Source: Vibrio hippocampi
GTDB taxonomy: Bacteria > Pseudomonadota > Gammaproteobacteria > Enterobacterales > Vibrionaceae
Direction of reading: 5' to 3'
Assembly (NCBI RefSeq): GCF_921292975.1
Contig: NZ_CAKLCM010000003.1
Coordinates: 434,001-498,000, forward strand
DNA length: 64,000 nt
Shown: positions 1 through 8,103 of the stretch, one piece after another
Layout: each line of letters starts with the position of its first letter
Numbering within the stretch: position 1 is the first letter of the stretch
The notes under the pieces: model-generated
Told to the model about the DNA's origin: nothing
What the model saw: only the letters and a program-made list of their open reading frames with translations
Databases searched by the model: none
Made by a program: the position numbers and the translations under genes

Positions 1-1408
1 AGAAGGCACCAGTAAACCAGCCGTAGTTGTAAAACCATGTCATCACATCAAAAGTGATGGCGATAATGGTGAAGCCAACTGGGATGAAAAAGGCGATAAA
101 GCCGGCCCAGTTGATCGACGGTGTTAACTCTTTATCTGAGTAAAGCGCTGGAATATCCAGTTGCTGTTTTTTGATTAAGAAATAGTCAACAATCATGATG
201 CCTGCGATAGGACCCAATAAACTTGAGTAGCCTAATAACCAGTTAGAATACATGGCTTCAACACTGACATCGGACTCGATCCAATGCATTTTTTTAAGCA
301 GTTCCCAGCTCATCAGCAAAATACCGACGATACCCGTTAGCAGCACACCACGGGTGTGATTGATCTGTTTTGGCGCGATGTTTTGGAAGTCATTGGTTGG
401 TGAGACCACGTTCGCCGCCGTGTTGGTGGACAGGGTGGCAATGATGATCAGAACCATCGCAATCATGACCCAAAATGGGCTTTCGATTTTACCAATCAGG
501 GTGATGGGATCGGAGATGGTTTCGCCGAAAAGCGTATATGATGCTGACGTTAGGATCACGCCCAGTGCGGCAAAGAAGAACATGGTCAGTGGTAGACCGA
601 CGATCTGACCAATGATCTGGTCTTTTTGCGATTTAGCGTAGCGACTAAAGTCAGGAATATTCAGTGACAGTGTTGCCCAAAAGCCGACCATCGCAGTTAA
701 ACCGGCAAAGAAGTAACTGGCAAGTCCAGCATCTTCTGGTCGGTTGGCTGGGGTCATGATGATTTCGGTGTAGGAGACTTTATCCGTTGCCCAGAACATC
801 AAGCCTAAACCGACCGCGAGTAGCAACGGAGCGGATAGGGTTTCGAGCCATTTGATTGAGTCTGAACCCTTAATAACGATGCTGATATTGAGCACCCAAA
901 AAATAAAGAAGCCTAACACTTCACCGACACTCCCTAAACTGGCCCAGCCGCTCGATAATTCAGACAGCAACAGGTGAATCGCAAGACCACCAAACATCGT
1001 TTGGATACCGAACCAACCACAGGCTACTAAGCCGCGGATCAGGCAAGGGACATTGGAGCCAAAAATACCAAACGACGAACGCAGCAATACCGGGAACGGA
1101 ATACCATATTTGGTGCCGGGAAAGGCGTTAAGTGTGAGCGGAACCAGTACCACAATGTTCGCCAACAAAATGGTAAACAGCGCTTCCAGTACCGACAAAC
1201 CGAAATAGGCGGTTAATACGCCTCCCAGAGTGTAAGTCGGTACACAGATCGACATGCCGACCCAAAGGGCGGCAATGTTGACTTTATTCCAAGTTCGCTC
1301 TGATACCTTAGTTGGGGCTAAATCGTCGTTGAAGTATTGGCTGTCATTTAGGTCTTGAGCGACATCCAGTTCATAGAAGTCGCCGATTTTTTTCATGGTG
1401 GATTTCAT
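1..1408 (-). CDS. NCS1-family nucleobase permease, 3' end cut by the window edge
   Basis: The reading frame runs leftward from the ATG at 1408 to the window edge without a stop, so about 469 residues are visible and the C-terminus is missing. The soluble N-terminus (MKSTMKKIGDFYELDVAQDL) is followed by about ten hydrophobic segments. NCS1 hallmarks are the early NIAALWVGMSICVPTYTLGG segment and the later GFWATLSLNIPDFSRYA segment. The family imports uracil, cytosine, hydantoins or allantoin by cation symport across the inner membrane. The gene lies 43 bp downstream of an N-carbamoyl amidohydrolase on the same strand, so the two are probably one operon behind the RutR-like site at 2881-2898. 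Uracil or a reduced pyrimidine is the inferred substrate. Confidence 0.9.
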   Translation of the reverse strand, partial: MKSTMKKIGDFYELDVAQDLNDSQYFNDDLAPTKVSERTWNKVNIAALWVGMSICVPTYTLGGVLTAYFGLSVLEALFTILLANIVVLVPLTLNAFPGTKYGIPFPVLLRSSFGIFGSNVPCLIRGLVACGWFGIQTMFGGLAIHLLLSELSSGWASLGSVGEVLGFFIFWVLNISIVIKGSDSIKWLETLSAPLLLAVGLGLMFWATDKVSYTEIIMTPANRPEDAGLASYFFAGLTAMVGFWATLSLNIPDFSRYAKSQKDQIIGQIVGLPLTMFFFAALGVILTSASYTLFGETISDPITLIGKIESPFWVMIAMVLIIIATLSTNTAANVVSPTNDFQNIAPKQINHTRGVLLTGIVGILLMSWELLKKMHWIESDVSVEAMYSNWLLGYSSLLGPIAGIMIVDYFLIKKQQLDIPALYSDKELTPSINWAGFIAFFIPVGFTIIAITFDVMTWFYNYGWFTGAF

Positions 1409-1451
1409 AATGGGATCCTCATCCAGTTGAGATTCGATGCAAGCAGCAGAG

Positions 1452-2720
1452 TTACTCTGCTGGTTCACAAAGCGCTTTGGTTGCAGCTTCCTTTGCAATG
1501 CGCGAGTTGGCCTCTAGCATGGTGTGGAGCAGCACATTTGCGCCTGCTTCACACTCTTGCGGGGAGGTGTATTCAATTTCGTTGTGGCTAATGCCGTTTT
1601 CACAAGGGGTGAAAATCATGCCTGTTGGGACGATATCGGCCATGTAGCAAGCGTCGTGACCTGCTCCGGCGTAGATATCCATATGCGAGTAACCGAGCGA
1701 TTCAGCGGCGGCTTTTACATCATCCGAGGCATTAAACTCGACCGGTGCAAAGTACCAAAATGGATCGATTTCAATCTCGATATCTCGTTCGCTTGCCACC
1801 TTTTGACAAAACCCAGTAAACACTTTGTCCATCTCGGATAGCACCTCGGCATCTGGGTTGCGTAGGTCGACACTAAAGGTGATTTCTCCGGGGATCACAT
1901 TGCGTGAATTGGGATAGACTTGCATAAACCCGACCGTGCCTAAACCATTCTCATAGCGATGGGCAAGTTGTTCGATTTCCGCGATGATATGTGCACTGGC
2001 GACCATGGCGTCATTGCGCAGATACATTGGCGTTGTGCCTGAGTGGGATTCGCGACCTTTGATGGTGACGTTATACCAACGGATCCCTTGACCAAGACGA
2101 ACAACACCGATGGCTTTGTTTTGGTCTTCTAAAATAGGACCTTGCTCGATATGAGCTTCAAAAAAAGCCCCGAAATGACGGCTACCGGGTTCGTCTTCCC
2201 CTAAGTAGCCAATATTGTCTAATTCATCTTTAAGGCGAATGCCATCGACATCGGTTTTATTCAGTTCGGTTTCTAGGTCAAAGCGTCCGACGTAAACACC
2301 TGAGCCCTGCATCGCAGGTTGAAAACGTGAGCCTTCTTCATTGGTCCAGACGGTAAATTCCATGGGCGCTTCGGTGACAATGTTATTGTCGTGTAGAGTG
2401 CGCAATACCTCGACGCCAGCGAGAACGCCAAAGACGCCGTCGAATTTTCCACCCGTTGGTTGAGTGTCAAGGTGACTGCCGGTTGCTACGGCAGGTAGGG
2501 CGTTATTTTTCCCTTCTCTGCGAGCAAAGATATTGCCCATTTTGTCGACGCTGATGCTGCAACCACAGGCTTTGCACCATTCAACAAAAAGGTCGCGCGC
2601 CTGACCATCCAGTTCTGTCGCGGCCAGCCTTGCACATCCGCCTTTTGGTGTCAGTCCAAACTGCGCCATCTCCATTAAGCTTTGCCAAAGTCTATCGCCA
2701 TTTACACGTAAATCTTGCAT
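1452..2720 (-). CDS. Zn-dependent N-carbamoyl amino acid hydrolase (beta-ureidopropionase-like, M20/HyuC family)
   Basis: This enzyme should hydrolyse an N-carbamoyl amino acid, probably N-carbamoyl-beta-alanine from dihydropyrimidine breakdown, to the amino acid, CO2 and ammonia. Metal-ligand and dimerisation motifs of the M20 AllC/HyuC family are present in order: GSHLDTQPTGGKFDG, TNEEGSRF, EAHIEQGP, GRESHSGTTPM, GAGHDA and GISHNE. I chose the ATG at 2720 (422 residues) because AAAGGGA sits 6 bases upstream; the in-frame ATG at 2726 directly abuts that Shine-Dalgarno. Neighbouring beta-alanine-type transaminase and semialdehyde dehydrogenase genes favour beta-ureidopropionase over allantoate or L-carbamoylase activity. 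A second M20 hydrolase at 61727 fits the allantoate role better. Confidence 0.88.
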   Translation of the reverse strand: MQDLRVNGDRLWQSLMEMAQFGLTPKGGCARLAATELDGQARDLFVEWCKACGCSISVDKMGNIFARREGKNNALPAVATGSHLDTQPTGGKFDGVFGVLAGVEVLRTLHDNNIVTEAPMEFTVWTNEEGSRFQPAMQGSGVYVGRFDLETELNKTDVDGIRLKDELDNIGYLGEDEPGSRHFGAFFEAHIEQGPILEDQNKAIGVVRLGQGIRWYNVTIKGRESHSGTTPMYLRNDAMVASAHIIAEIEQLAHRYENGLGTVGFMQVYPNSRNVIPGEITFSVDLRNPDAEVLSEMDKVFTGFCQKVASERDIEIEIDPFWYFAPVEFNASDDVKAAAESLGYSHMDIYAGAGHDACYMADIVPTGMIFTPCENGISHNEIEYTSPQECEAGANVLLHTMLEANSRIAKEAATKALCEPAE

Positions 2721-2786
2721 ATTCATTCCCTTTATCTGTTTAGCGGCACTGCCGATCCACATCGTGCCAGTCCATCGTCAGCCTTC

Positions 2787-2832
2787 GTCAACCAATGAGA
2801 CCGTTAACCAATGCGACCGTTAACCAATGGCA
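2787..2832. repeat. 16-bp degenerate tandem repeat upstream of the amidohydrolase
   Basis: Two copies of the unit GTYAACCAATGMGACC plus most of a third lie head to tail. They sit between the RutR-like box at 2881-2898 and the amidohydrolase start at 2720, so they fall in the likely 5' leader. No function is evident. Similar short arrays occur elsewhere in the window. Confidence 0.75.
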
Positions 2833-2880
2833 CTGGCGCATATTGGATGAGAACGCTCTCATCTCTCTTTCCATGATTTC

Positions 2881-2898
2881 TTTTACCAAATGGTAAAA
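2881..2898. promoter_or_regulatory. RutR-box-like palindrome upstream of the amidohydrolase/permease operon
   Basis: TTTTACCA-AA-TGGTAAAA is a perfect 8+8 inverted repeat with a 2-base spacer. It matches the E. coli RutR consensus TTGACCANNTGGTCAA except at the third position of each half. It lies about 160 bp upstream of the amidohydrolase start, in the 269-bp gap after the dehydrogenase gene. A RutR homologue is encoded at 7084, and two more such boxes precede cofG. Binding is inferred, not shown. Confidence 0.72.
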
Positions 2899-2989
2899 GT
2901 TATAAGCAAAATAAATCTGGCTTCGGTCTAGCACGGTTAGCGGTGCATTTGAACCTAAGCCAGTGACTGTTATTAGAGGCAATTAATTG

Positions 2990-4486
2990 TTATAAGCTCG
3001 GGAATGAAAACAAGGTTCCATCCTTGACATCACCCGAAGGCCATCTCTGTGTAATGGCTTTACGGCGGGTATAAAAACGCACCGAGTCCGGGCCATACGC
3101 ATGAAGATCACCAAACAGTGAACGTTTCCAACCACCGAAACTGTGATAAGAAACAGGCACAGGAAGGGGCACATTAATACCGACCATTCCGACCATCACT
3201 TGGTCTGAGAAGTAGCGTCCTGCTTCACCATCTCGAGTGAATATGCAGGTTCCGTTCCCATATTCATGTTTGTTTATCAGTTCAACGGCTTGCTCTAGAG
3301 TGTTAACCCTAACGACAACAAGCACGGGACCAAAAACTTCTTGTTGATAAATCGTCATATCTGGGGTGACATTATCGAAAAGTGTGCCTCCAAAAAAGAA
3401 GCCATCTTCATATCCCGGCACAACTTTGGTGCGACCATCGGTGATAATATCAGCACCTTGTGCAACGGCCTCATCGACAAAATGGGTGATTTTTTGCTTT
3501 TGATCTAAAGTGATCAAAGGACCCATGTCGTTGTCATTGTTGCTGCCCGGACCCACTTTCAAAGCTTCGATTCTCGGCTTAAGCTTGCTGACCAAGGCGT
3601 CAGCGACTTGATCACCCACGGCGACCGCTACCGATATCGCCATACAACGCTGCCCACAGGAACCAAAAGCCGCCCCCATTAACGCGTTGGTCACATTATC
3701 TAAATCGGCGTCAGGCATAACGACAGCGTGGTTTTTAGCGCCCCCCAGTGCTTGGCAGCGTTTGCCTTTTTCAGACGCTTTTTGGTATATCGCTTCGGCA
3801 ACGGGTGTTGAACCGACAAAGCTAATTGCTTCGACACTGTCATCGTTAATGAGTTGATTGACCACATCGACGCCACCATTTACCACGTTAAGCACTCCAG
3901 CGGGTAAGCCCGCTTCTTCGGCTAATTGGGCGATGTAGAGCACACTGGCAGGATCCCTTTCCGAAGGCTTTAAGATAAAGGTGTTACCGCACATAATCGC
4001 GCTCGGCCACATCCAAAGCGGCACCATCGCGGGGAAGTTAAACGGTGTAATACCCGCGACGACACCCAGTGGTTGAAACTCGCTCCAAGCATCAATATTG
4101 CGACCCACATTGCGGCTATGTTCACCCTTTAACAGTTCTGGGATGCCGCAAGCGAACTCAACGTTTTCAATCCCACGCGCTAATTCACCTTTAGCGTCAC
4201 TTAACACCTTGCCATGCTCTCGGGATATTAACTCGCAGATGGTGTCTTGATTCTGTTCAAGCAACGCTTTATAGCGATACATCACTTGTGCTCGTGCAGC
4301 AGGCGGCGTGTTGCGCCAGCTAGGATAGGCGGCTTTGGCTGCGCTAATCGCTTGAGCAACGGTCTCGGGCGAAGCCATGCCCACTTGGGCGCAGGGCTTA
4401 CCAGTTGCGGGGTTAAAGACCGTTTGCACGTTGGCGTCATCGTTGTGAATCTCACCGTTGATTAGGTGACCAATATATTCTGACAT
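2990..4486 (-). CDS. mmsA: CoA-acylating (methyl)malonate-semialdehyde dehydrogenase
   Basis: This ALDH-superfamily enzyme oxidises malonate semialdehyde or methylmalonate semialdehyde with NAD and CoA to acetyl-CoA or propionyl-CoA. The 498-residue length is normal for the family. The nucleotide-binding region reads GVVAGITPFNFPAMVPLWM, and the catalytic Cys lies in AAFGSCGQRCMAI near residue 285. The ATG at 4486 is preferred over the upstream one at 4528, because AAGGAAG precedes it by 5 bases and homologues begin near MSEYIGHLINGE. It follows the transaminase by 19 bp on the same strand. Together the pair converts beta-alanine to acetyl-CoA, the last two steps of reductive pyrimidine catabolism; valine or inositol catabolism is an alternative role. 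Confidence 0.9.
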   Translation of the reverse strand: MSEYIGHLINGEIHNDDANVQTVFNPATGKPCAQVGMASPETVAQAISAAKAAYPSWRNTPPAARAQVMYRYKALLEQNQDTICELISREHGKVLSDAKGELARGIENVEFACGIPELLKGEHSRNVGRNIDAWSEFQPLGVVAGITPFNFPAMVPLWMWPSAIMCGNTFILKPSERDPASVLYIAQLAEEAGLPAGVLNVVNGGVDVVNQLINDDSVEAISFVGSTPVAEAIYQKASEKGKRCQALGGAKNHAVVMPDADLDNVTNALMGAAFGSCGQRCMAISVAVAVGDQVADALVSKLKPRIEALKVGPGSNNDNDMGPLITLDQKQKITHFVDEAVAQGADIITDGRTKVVPGYEDGFFFGGTLFDNVTPDMTIYQQEVFGPVLVVVRVNTLEQAVELINKHEYGNGTCIFTRDGEAGRYFSDQVMVGMVGINVPLPVPVSYHSFGGWKRSLFGDLHAYGPDSVRFYTRRKAITQRWPSGDVKDGTLFSFPSL

Positions 4487-4505
4487 GTGTACTTCCTTGT
4501 GATGT

Positions 4506-5828
4506 TTAATCTGTTTTTCTGATGACATCGCCCATGGCGTTGATCAAGCTGTCTATTTCATGTTGTTGGGTAATAAATGGCAGGCCGAGTTGAATCGTGT
4601 CGCCTCCATAGCGAACGTAAAAGCCTTGTTGCCAAAGCTGAGTGGCGATTTCGACCGGTCGAATTGCGCCATCGCCATCACGAGGTGCAATAGTTAGACC
4701 CGCGGCAAAACCGAAATTACGAATATCTAGGATATGTTCGATTCCTTTAAGCTGGTGAATCGCCTGTTCGAATTTTGGTGCCATTTCTGCTACCTGGGGA
4801 ATAAGTTGTTCTTTTTCCAATAAGTCTAAAGTGGCTAAGGCGCAGGCACAGGCGACGGGGTGACCGGAATAGGTATAGCCGTGCGGCAATTCGATATTAT
4901 GGTTTGCACCGCCTGCTTGCATAAACAGGTCGTGGATCTCCTGTTTGGCGAGAACGGCTCCCATAGGAATAGCGCCATTGGTGAGCTGTTTGGCGACACA
5001 AATCATATCTGGCGTAACACCAAAAGCTTGAGCGCCAAAGTAGCGACCCGCTCGACCAAAGCCAGTGATCACCTCATCAAAGATAAGTAAAATATCATGT
5101 TGATCACAGATGGCTCGCAGTCGTTGCAAGTAACCTTCAGGGGGCACAATAACGCCCGCGGAACCAGAAAAAGGTTCAACAATGACGGCAGCAATATTGG
5201 ACGCGTCGTGTAGGGTGATTAACTCAAGCAGTTCATCGGCCATTTCTGCGCCTGTTGGTGCCATACCTGGCGTAAACGTCATATCGGGTTGCAGGGTATG
5301 AGACAGATGATCGGCGTCGATCGCAGGACCCCATAACTTGCGATTTCCTCCGATGCCACCCCAACTGATCGCTCCCCAACTGGCGCCGTGATAGCCTTTG
5401 CTGCGCCCGATAATGCGGGTTTTCGTTCCTTGTCCTTTCTGACGCCAGTATGCTCGGGCAATCTTGGTCGCTGTGTCACTGGCTTCCGAACCTGAGTTGA
5501 CAAAAAATACGCGATTAATGTCATCCGGAGCCAATTCAGCGACTCTCTCGGCTAACTCAAACACCTTTGGGTGCCCGTATTGAAACGCGGGGGCGTAATC
5601 GAGTTGACGTAATTGCTGTTCAACCGCGCTCGCCAGTTCCGGACGGTTGTGCCCAGCGCCGCAAGTCCAAAGACCGGACAGACCGTCGAAGATTTTTCGA
5701 CCTTGGTCATCAATGTAATACGCGCCTTCTGCTCCGGTAATAATTCGTGGGTCTGCTTTGAACTGGCGGTTGGCCGTATAAGGCATCCAGTAGGCGTCCA
5801 TCGCCATTTGTTTGTGCTGCATATCCAT
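4506..5828 (-). CDS. Class III omega-amino acid:pyruvate aminotransferase (beta-alanine transaminase)
   Basis: This PLP-dependent transaminase probably moves the amino group of beta-alanine to pyruvate, giving malonate semialdehyde for the dehydrogenase encoded next. Class III features are the GSEASDTATKIARAYWR phosphate-binding segment, the IFDEVITGFGR motif and the Schiff-base Lys in VAKQLTNGAIPMG (around residue 285). From the ATG at 5828 (AGGAGA upstream) the protein has 440 residues, close to the omega-amino acid:pyruvate transaminases of pseudomonads. The upstream extension to 5927 has no family similarity. A LysR gene is divergent 114 bp away and is the likely local regulator. Confidence 0.9.
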   Translation of the reverse strand: MDMQHKQMAMDAYWMPYTANRQFKADPRIITGAEGAYYIDDQGRKIFDGLSGLWTCGAGHNRPELASAVEQQLRQLDYAPAFQYGHPKVFELAERVAELAPDDINRVFFVNSGSEASDTATKIARAYWRQKGQGTKTRIIGRSKGYHGASWGAISWGGIGGNRKLWGPAIDADHLSHTLQPDMTFTPGMAPTGAEMADELLELITLHDASNIAAVIVEPFSGSAGVIVPPEGYLQRLRAICDQHDILLIFDEVITGFGRAGRYFGAQAFGVTPDMICVAKQLTNGAIPMGAVLAKQEIHDLFMQAGGANHNIELPHGYTYSGHPVACACALATLDLLEKEQLIPQVAEMAPKFEQAIHQLKGIEHILDIRNFGFAAGLTIAPRDGDGAIRPVEIATQLWQQGFYVRYGGDTIQLGLPFITQQHEIDSLINAMGDVIRKTD

Positions 5829-5942
5829 ATGATCAGCGTCTCCTGAGATTGTAAAACCAGCTTTTATGAATAAAAAACCATCATTACGTTTTACTTTAAG
5901 CAGTGAATTTGGTTTGATAAATAACAAATAATCGAAGTAAAC

Positions 5943-6947
5943 ATGGAGTTTTATGAAACAATGAAAGCATTATTAGGCCAGCTATCTGACCTCGATATTC
6001 GTTTACTTCGCGTGTTTATGGCGGTGGTGGACAGTGGTGGATTAAGCGCAGCAGAGATGGAATTGAATATCGGTCGCTCTACGATCAGCCGCCATTTGAA
6101 AGACCTAGAGCAACGTCTGGGGCTAGTACTTTGTCACCGCGGACGGGCGGGTTTTTCCTTAACCGGAGAGGGGCAGCATATTTACGAATCCGCTCAGCGC
6201 TTGTTAGTCTCGATTGATGATTTTCGTCATGAGGTCAATGACTTACACAGCAGTTTGAAAGGGCATTTAGTGATAGCGATGTTTGATACCACGGTCAGTA
6301 ACGATCACTGCCGCGTGGATCAAGCCATTGCGGAATATGTGGCAAAGGCACCAGAAGTCGCGATTGATATTCATGTGGTTCCCGTCAATGAGATTGAGAA
6401 AGGCGTATTGGAAGGGCGCTATCATGTCGGTATTATTCCCCCCCATCGACGCTCTGCCAGTTTGGAATACCTGCCGCTGTTTGGGGAAACGATGTTTCTC
6501 TACTGTGGCAAAGGACATCCCCTTTACGATGCTGTGCGAAACGACGCTGTTCAAAACAATTCAGTTCGAACCAGTACAGTTAAAAATAAAACAGCTCAAA
6601 ACAAAACAGTACCACCCGTTAGCGATAGCAAGGTGATGGCACAAAAGTATGTTGGCTTGAGTTTCAACAGCCCAAATATGGAGACGGGACGAACACTCGG
6701 GTTAATAAAAAGTGCGTCGGCGAGTAATCAAGAAGGCATCACCACTTTGATTAAGTCTGGTCAATATATCGGATTTCTCCCCGATCATTTTGCCGATATC
6801 ATGGTGGCAAAAGGTCAACTGGCTAAAATACCCAATGACAAATTTACTTATTACTGTGAATTTACGGCGATTCATCGCAAATCACCGAAACCGACGCGTA
6901 TTGTGACCGAGTTTTTAGATGCTTTGCAGCGAACTCGAGCAAAATAG
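5943..6947 (+). CDS. LysR-family transcriptional regulator with an inserted five-residue repeat
   Basis: The N-terminal winged helix-turn-helix is clear (RLLRVFMAVVDSGGLSAAEMELNIGRSTISRHLKDLEQRLG), followed by a substrate-binding effector domain of 334 residues in total. It is divergent from the transaminase/dehydrogenase operon, the usual arrangement for a LysR activator of that operon. The effector may be a pyrimidine-derived amino acid. Residues about 196-223 are a low-complexity run of five-residue units (DAVRN, DAVQN, NSVRT, STVKN, KTAQN) inserted in the effector domain after GKGHPLY. Ordinary LysR proteins lack this insertion. The frame is intact on both sides, so the protein is probably functional. 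Confidence 0.88.
   Translation: MEFYETMKALLGQLSDLDIRLLRVFMAVVDSGGLSAAEMELNIGRSTISRHLKDLEQRLGLVLCHRGRAGFSLTGEGQHIYESAQRLLVSIDDFRHEVNDLHSSLKGHLVIAMFDTTVSNDHCRVDQAIAEYVAKAPEVAIDIHVVPVNEIEKGVLEGRYHVGIIPPHRRSASLEYLPLFGETMFLYCGKGHPLYDAVRNDAVQNNSVRTSTVKNKTAQNKTVPPVSDSKVMAQKYVGLSFNSPNMETGRTLGLIKSASASNQEGITTLIKSGQYIGFLPDHFADIMVAKGQLAKIPNDKFTYYCEFTAIHRKSPKPTRIVTEFLDALQRTRAK
6528..6611 (+). repeat. In-frame 15-bp degenerate tandem repeat inside the LysR gene
   Basis: Five full units plus a partial one, each 15 bp, encode [DNSK]-[AST]-[VA]-[RQK]-[NT]. The units keep codon phase and most third positions have diverged. The array interrupts the conserved effector domain. The same five-codon periodicity appears in cofE, selO and apeJ. 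Confidence 0.85.
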
Positions 6948-6980
6948 CGATTAATAACATAGCAATTAATAACAAGATAA

Positions 6981-7043
6981 CTACCAAGAACAACCAAGAA
7001 CAACCAAGAACAACCAAGAACAACCAAGAACAACCAAGAACAA
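6981..7043. repeat. 10-bp tandem array (CAACCAAGAA) upstream of the rutR-like gene
   Basis: Five perfect head-to-tail copies of CAACCAAGAA occupy 6991-7040, with a sixth copy carrying one mismatch at 6981-6990 and a CAA tail. A 15-bp duplication (AGCRATTAATAAC core) precedes it at 6946-6975. The array fills the gap between the LysR stop and the RutR-like start, about 40 bp from that start. Copy-number change there could alter leader spacing, but no such role is shown. Confidence 0.92.
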
Positions 7044-7083
7044 AATTAGAACCAATAAAACGGCCAACGCCAAGGAATTATGC

Positions 7084-7746
7084 ATGAGCAAAACGGCTCT
7101 CAAAACAGCGTCAAATGTCAAAAAACTGACCAAGCAAGCATCGGCGCGTATTGCCATGGAAGCCAATATCATTCGCGGCTCAGAAGTCGTGTTCGCCGAG
7201 TTTGGCTACAAGGGCGCAACCATGGATCGCATTGCCAATCAGTGCGGAATTTCAAAGCAGAATTTGCTGTACTATTTTCCCTCTAAAGAGAAGTTGTACC
7301 ATACCGTGCTGCAAAATATTGTTGATATATGGCTCGAAAGAATGGTGTTTGCTCAACAAAACGATGCCACACCGGAACAGGTTATTGAATCGTATATCCG
7401 AGGCAAACTACAACTGTCACATGACTTTCCTAATGCTTCCAAGGTGTTTGCATTGGAGATTATTTCTGGCGCTCCAGTGATTCGAGATTACCTTAAGCGT
7501 CACCTTAAGCCTTTGTTTGAGCGCGATGTCCAGTTAGTGCGAAGCTGGGTAGAGGCTGGGCATTTGCGCGATATCGAACCGGAACATCTGTTTATTTCTA
7601 TCTGGGCAATGACGCAAACCTATGCGGATTTTGCGGCGCAAATTGAATTGCTTTTGGATAAAAAGCAGCTGGATAACAAAGATTTTGAACAGGCTGCCAC
7701 CTTTTTAACTCAGATGGTGATTCGTGGCGTCACTGCCCCAAACTGA
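7084..7746 (+). CDS. rutR: TetR-family regulator, RutR homologue (pyrimidine-responsive)
   Basis: RutR is a TetR-family regulator whose DNA binding is relieved by uracil or thymine in E. coli. The 220-residue product has the TetR helix-turn-helix (FAEFGYKGATMDRIANQCGI) around residues 37-57. It then has the RutR-typical stretches NLLYYFPSKEKLYHTVLQ, DIWL, and WAMTQTYADFAAQIE. These align closely with what I recall of E. coli RutR. The start has AAGGAATT upstream. The box consensus recognised by RutR is found at 2881, 7996 and 8030, flanking this gene on both sides. So it probably controls both the amidohydrolase/permease operon and the F420 operon. Confidence 0.88.
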   Translation: MSKTALKTASNVKKLTKQASARIAMEANIIRGSEVVFAEFGYKGATMDRIANQCGISKQNLLYYFPSKEKLYHTVLQNIVDIWLERMVFAQQNDATPEQVIESYIRGKLQLSHDFPNASKVFALEIISGAPVIRDYLKRHLKPLFERDVQLVRSWVEAGHLRDIEPEHLFISIWAMTQTYADFAAQIELLLDKKQLDNKDFEQAATFLTQMVIRGVTAPN

Positions 7747-7764
7747 TGCAGTTGATATTTTTTT

Positions 7765-7803
7765 CGGGTGAATTTGGGCGCAATTTGCTTGCGGATTCAC
7801 CCG
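7765..7803. other. Long inverted repeat downstream of the rutR-like gene
   Basis: CGGGTGAAT and its complement ATTCACCCG flank a 21-base interior that can pair partly. No T-run follows on the plus strand, so a classical intrinsic terminator is not certain. It is the likely 3' structure of the rutR-like transcript. Confidence 0.5.
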
Positions 7804-7995
7804 ATAATGTTCTGCCGTGACTGAGCGGCGTTTGATTATCGTTTGAGTTTACTCCCTCGCTTTTTCTATCAGGCTTTTCCTCTCTTTTTGTAGGGTGAAA
7901 ATTAGCCACTATTTGAGGTTTTTTTGTTCGTCAATGACGGAAAAAACTCCCCAAAATGGGCGGCAATTGCACCAATAAAAACATGCGTTTATTTC

Positions 7996-8011
7996 TTTAC
8001 CATTTGGTCAA
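7996..8011. promoter_or_regulatory. RutR-box-like palindrome 1 upstream of cofG
   Basis: TTTACCATTTGGTCAA matches TTGACCANNTGGTCAA at every defined position except the third. It lies 92 bp upstream of the cofG start. A second copy follows 34 bp downstream, about three helical turns, which would allow two dimers to bind on one face. Confidence 0.75.
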
Positions 8012-8029
8012 AAACATGCTAATCATAAT

Positions 8030-8045
8030 TATACCATTTGGTCAA
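8030..8045. promoter_or_regulatory. RutR-box-like palindrome 2 upstream of cofG
   Basis: TATACCATTTGGTCAA differs from the RutR consensus at the second and third positions and keeps the ACCA-NN-TGGTCAA core. The longer open frame that would begin cofG at 8038 starts inside this site, which argues for the downstream start at 8104. Confidence 0.73.
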
Positions 8046-8103
8046 AACTTGCATGATGGCTCATGGATTGAGTCCGTTTATACAAGTCATCGGAGAGGAA
8101 ATT

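Noticed and set aside
6981-7043. Tandem array that looks CRISPR-like at first sight
   Set aside because: The units are 10 bp and directly adjacent with no spacers, and no cas genes are nearby.
8038-8103. Upstream extension of cofG
   Set aside because: The extended start lies inside a regulatory palindrome and has no ribosome binding site; the ATG at 8104 has GGAGAGG.
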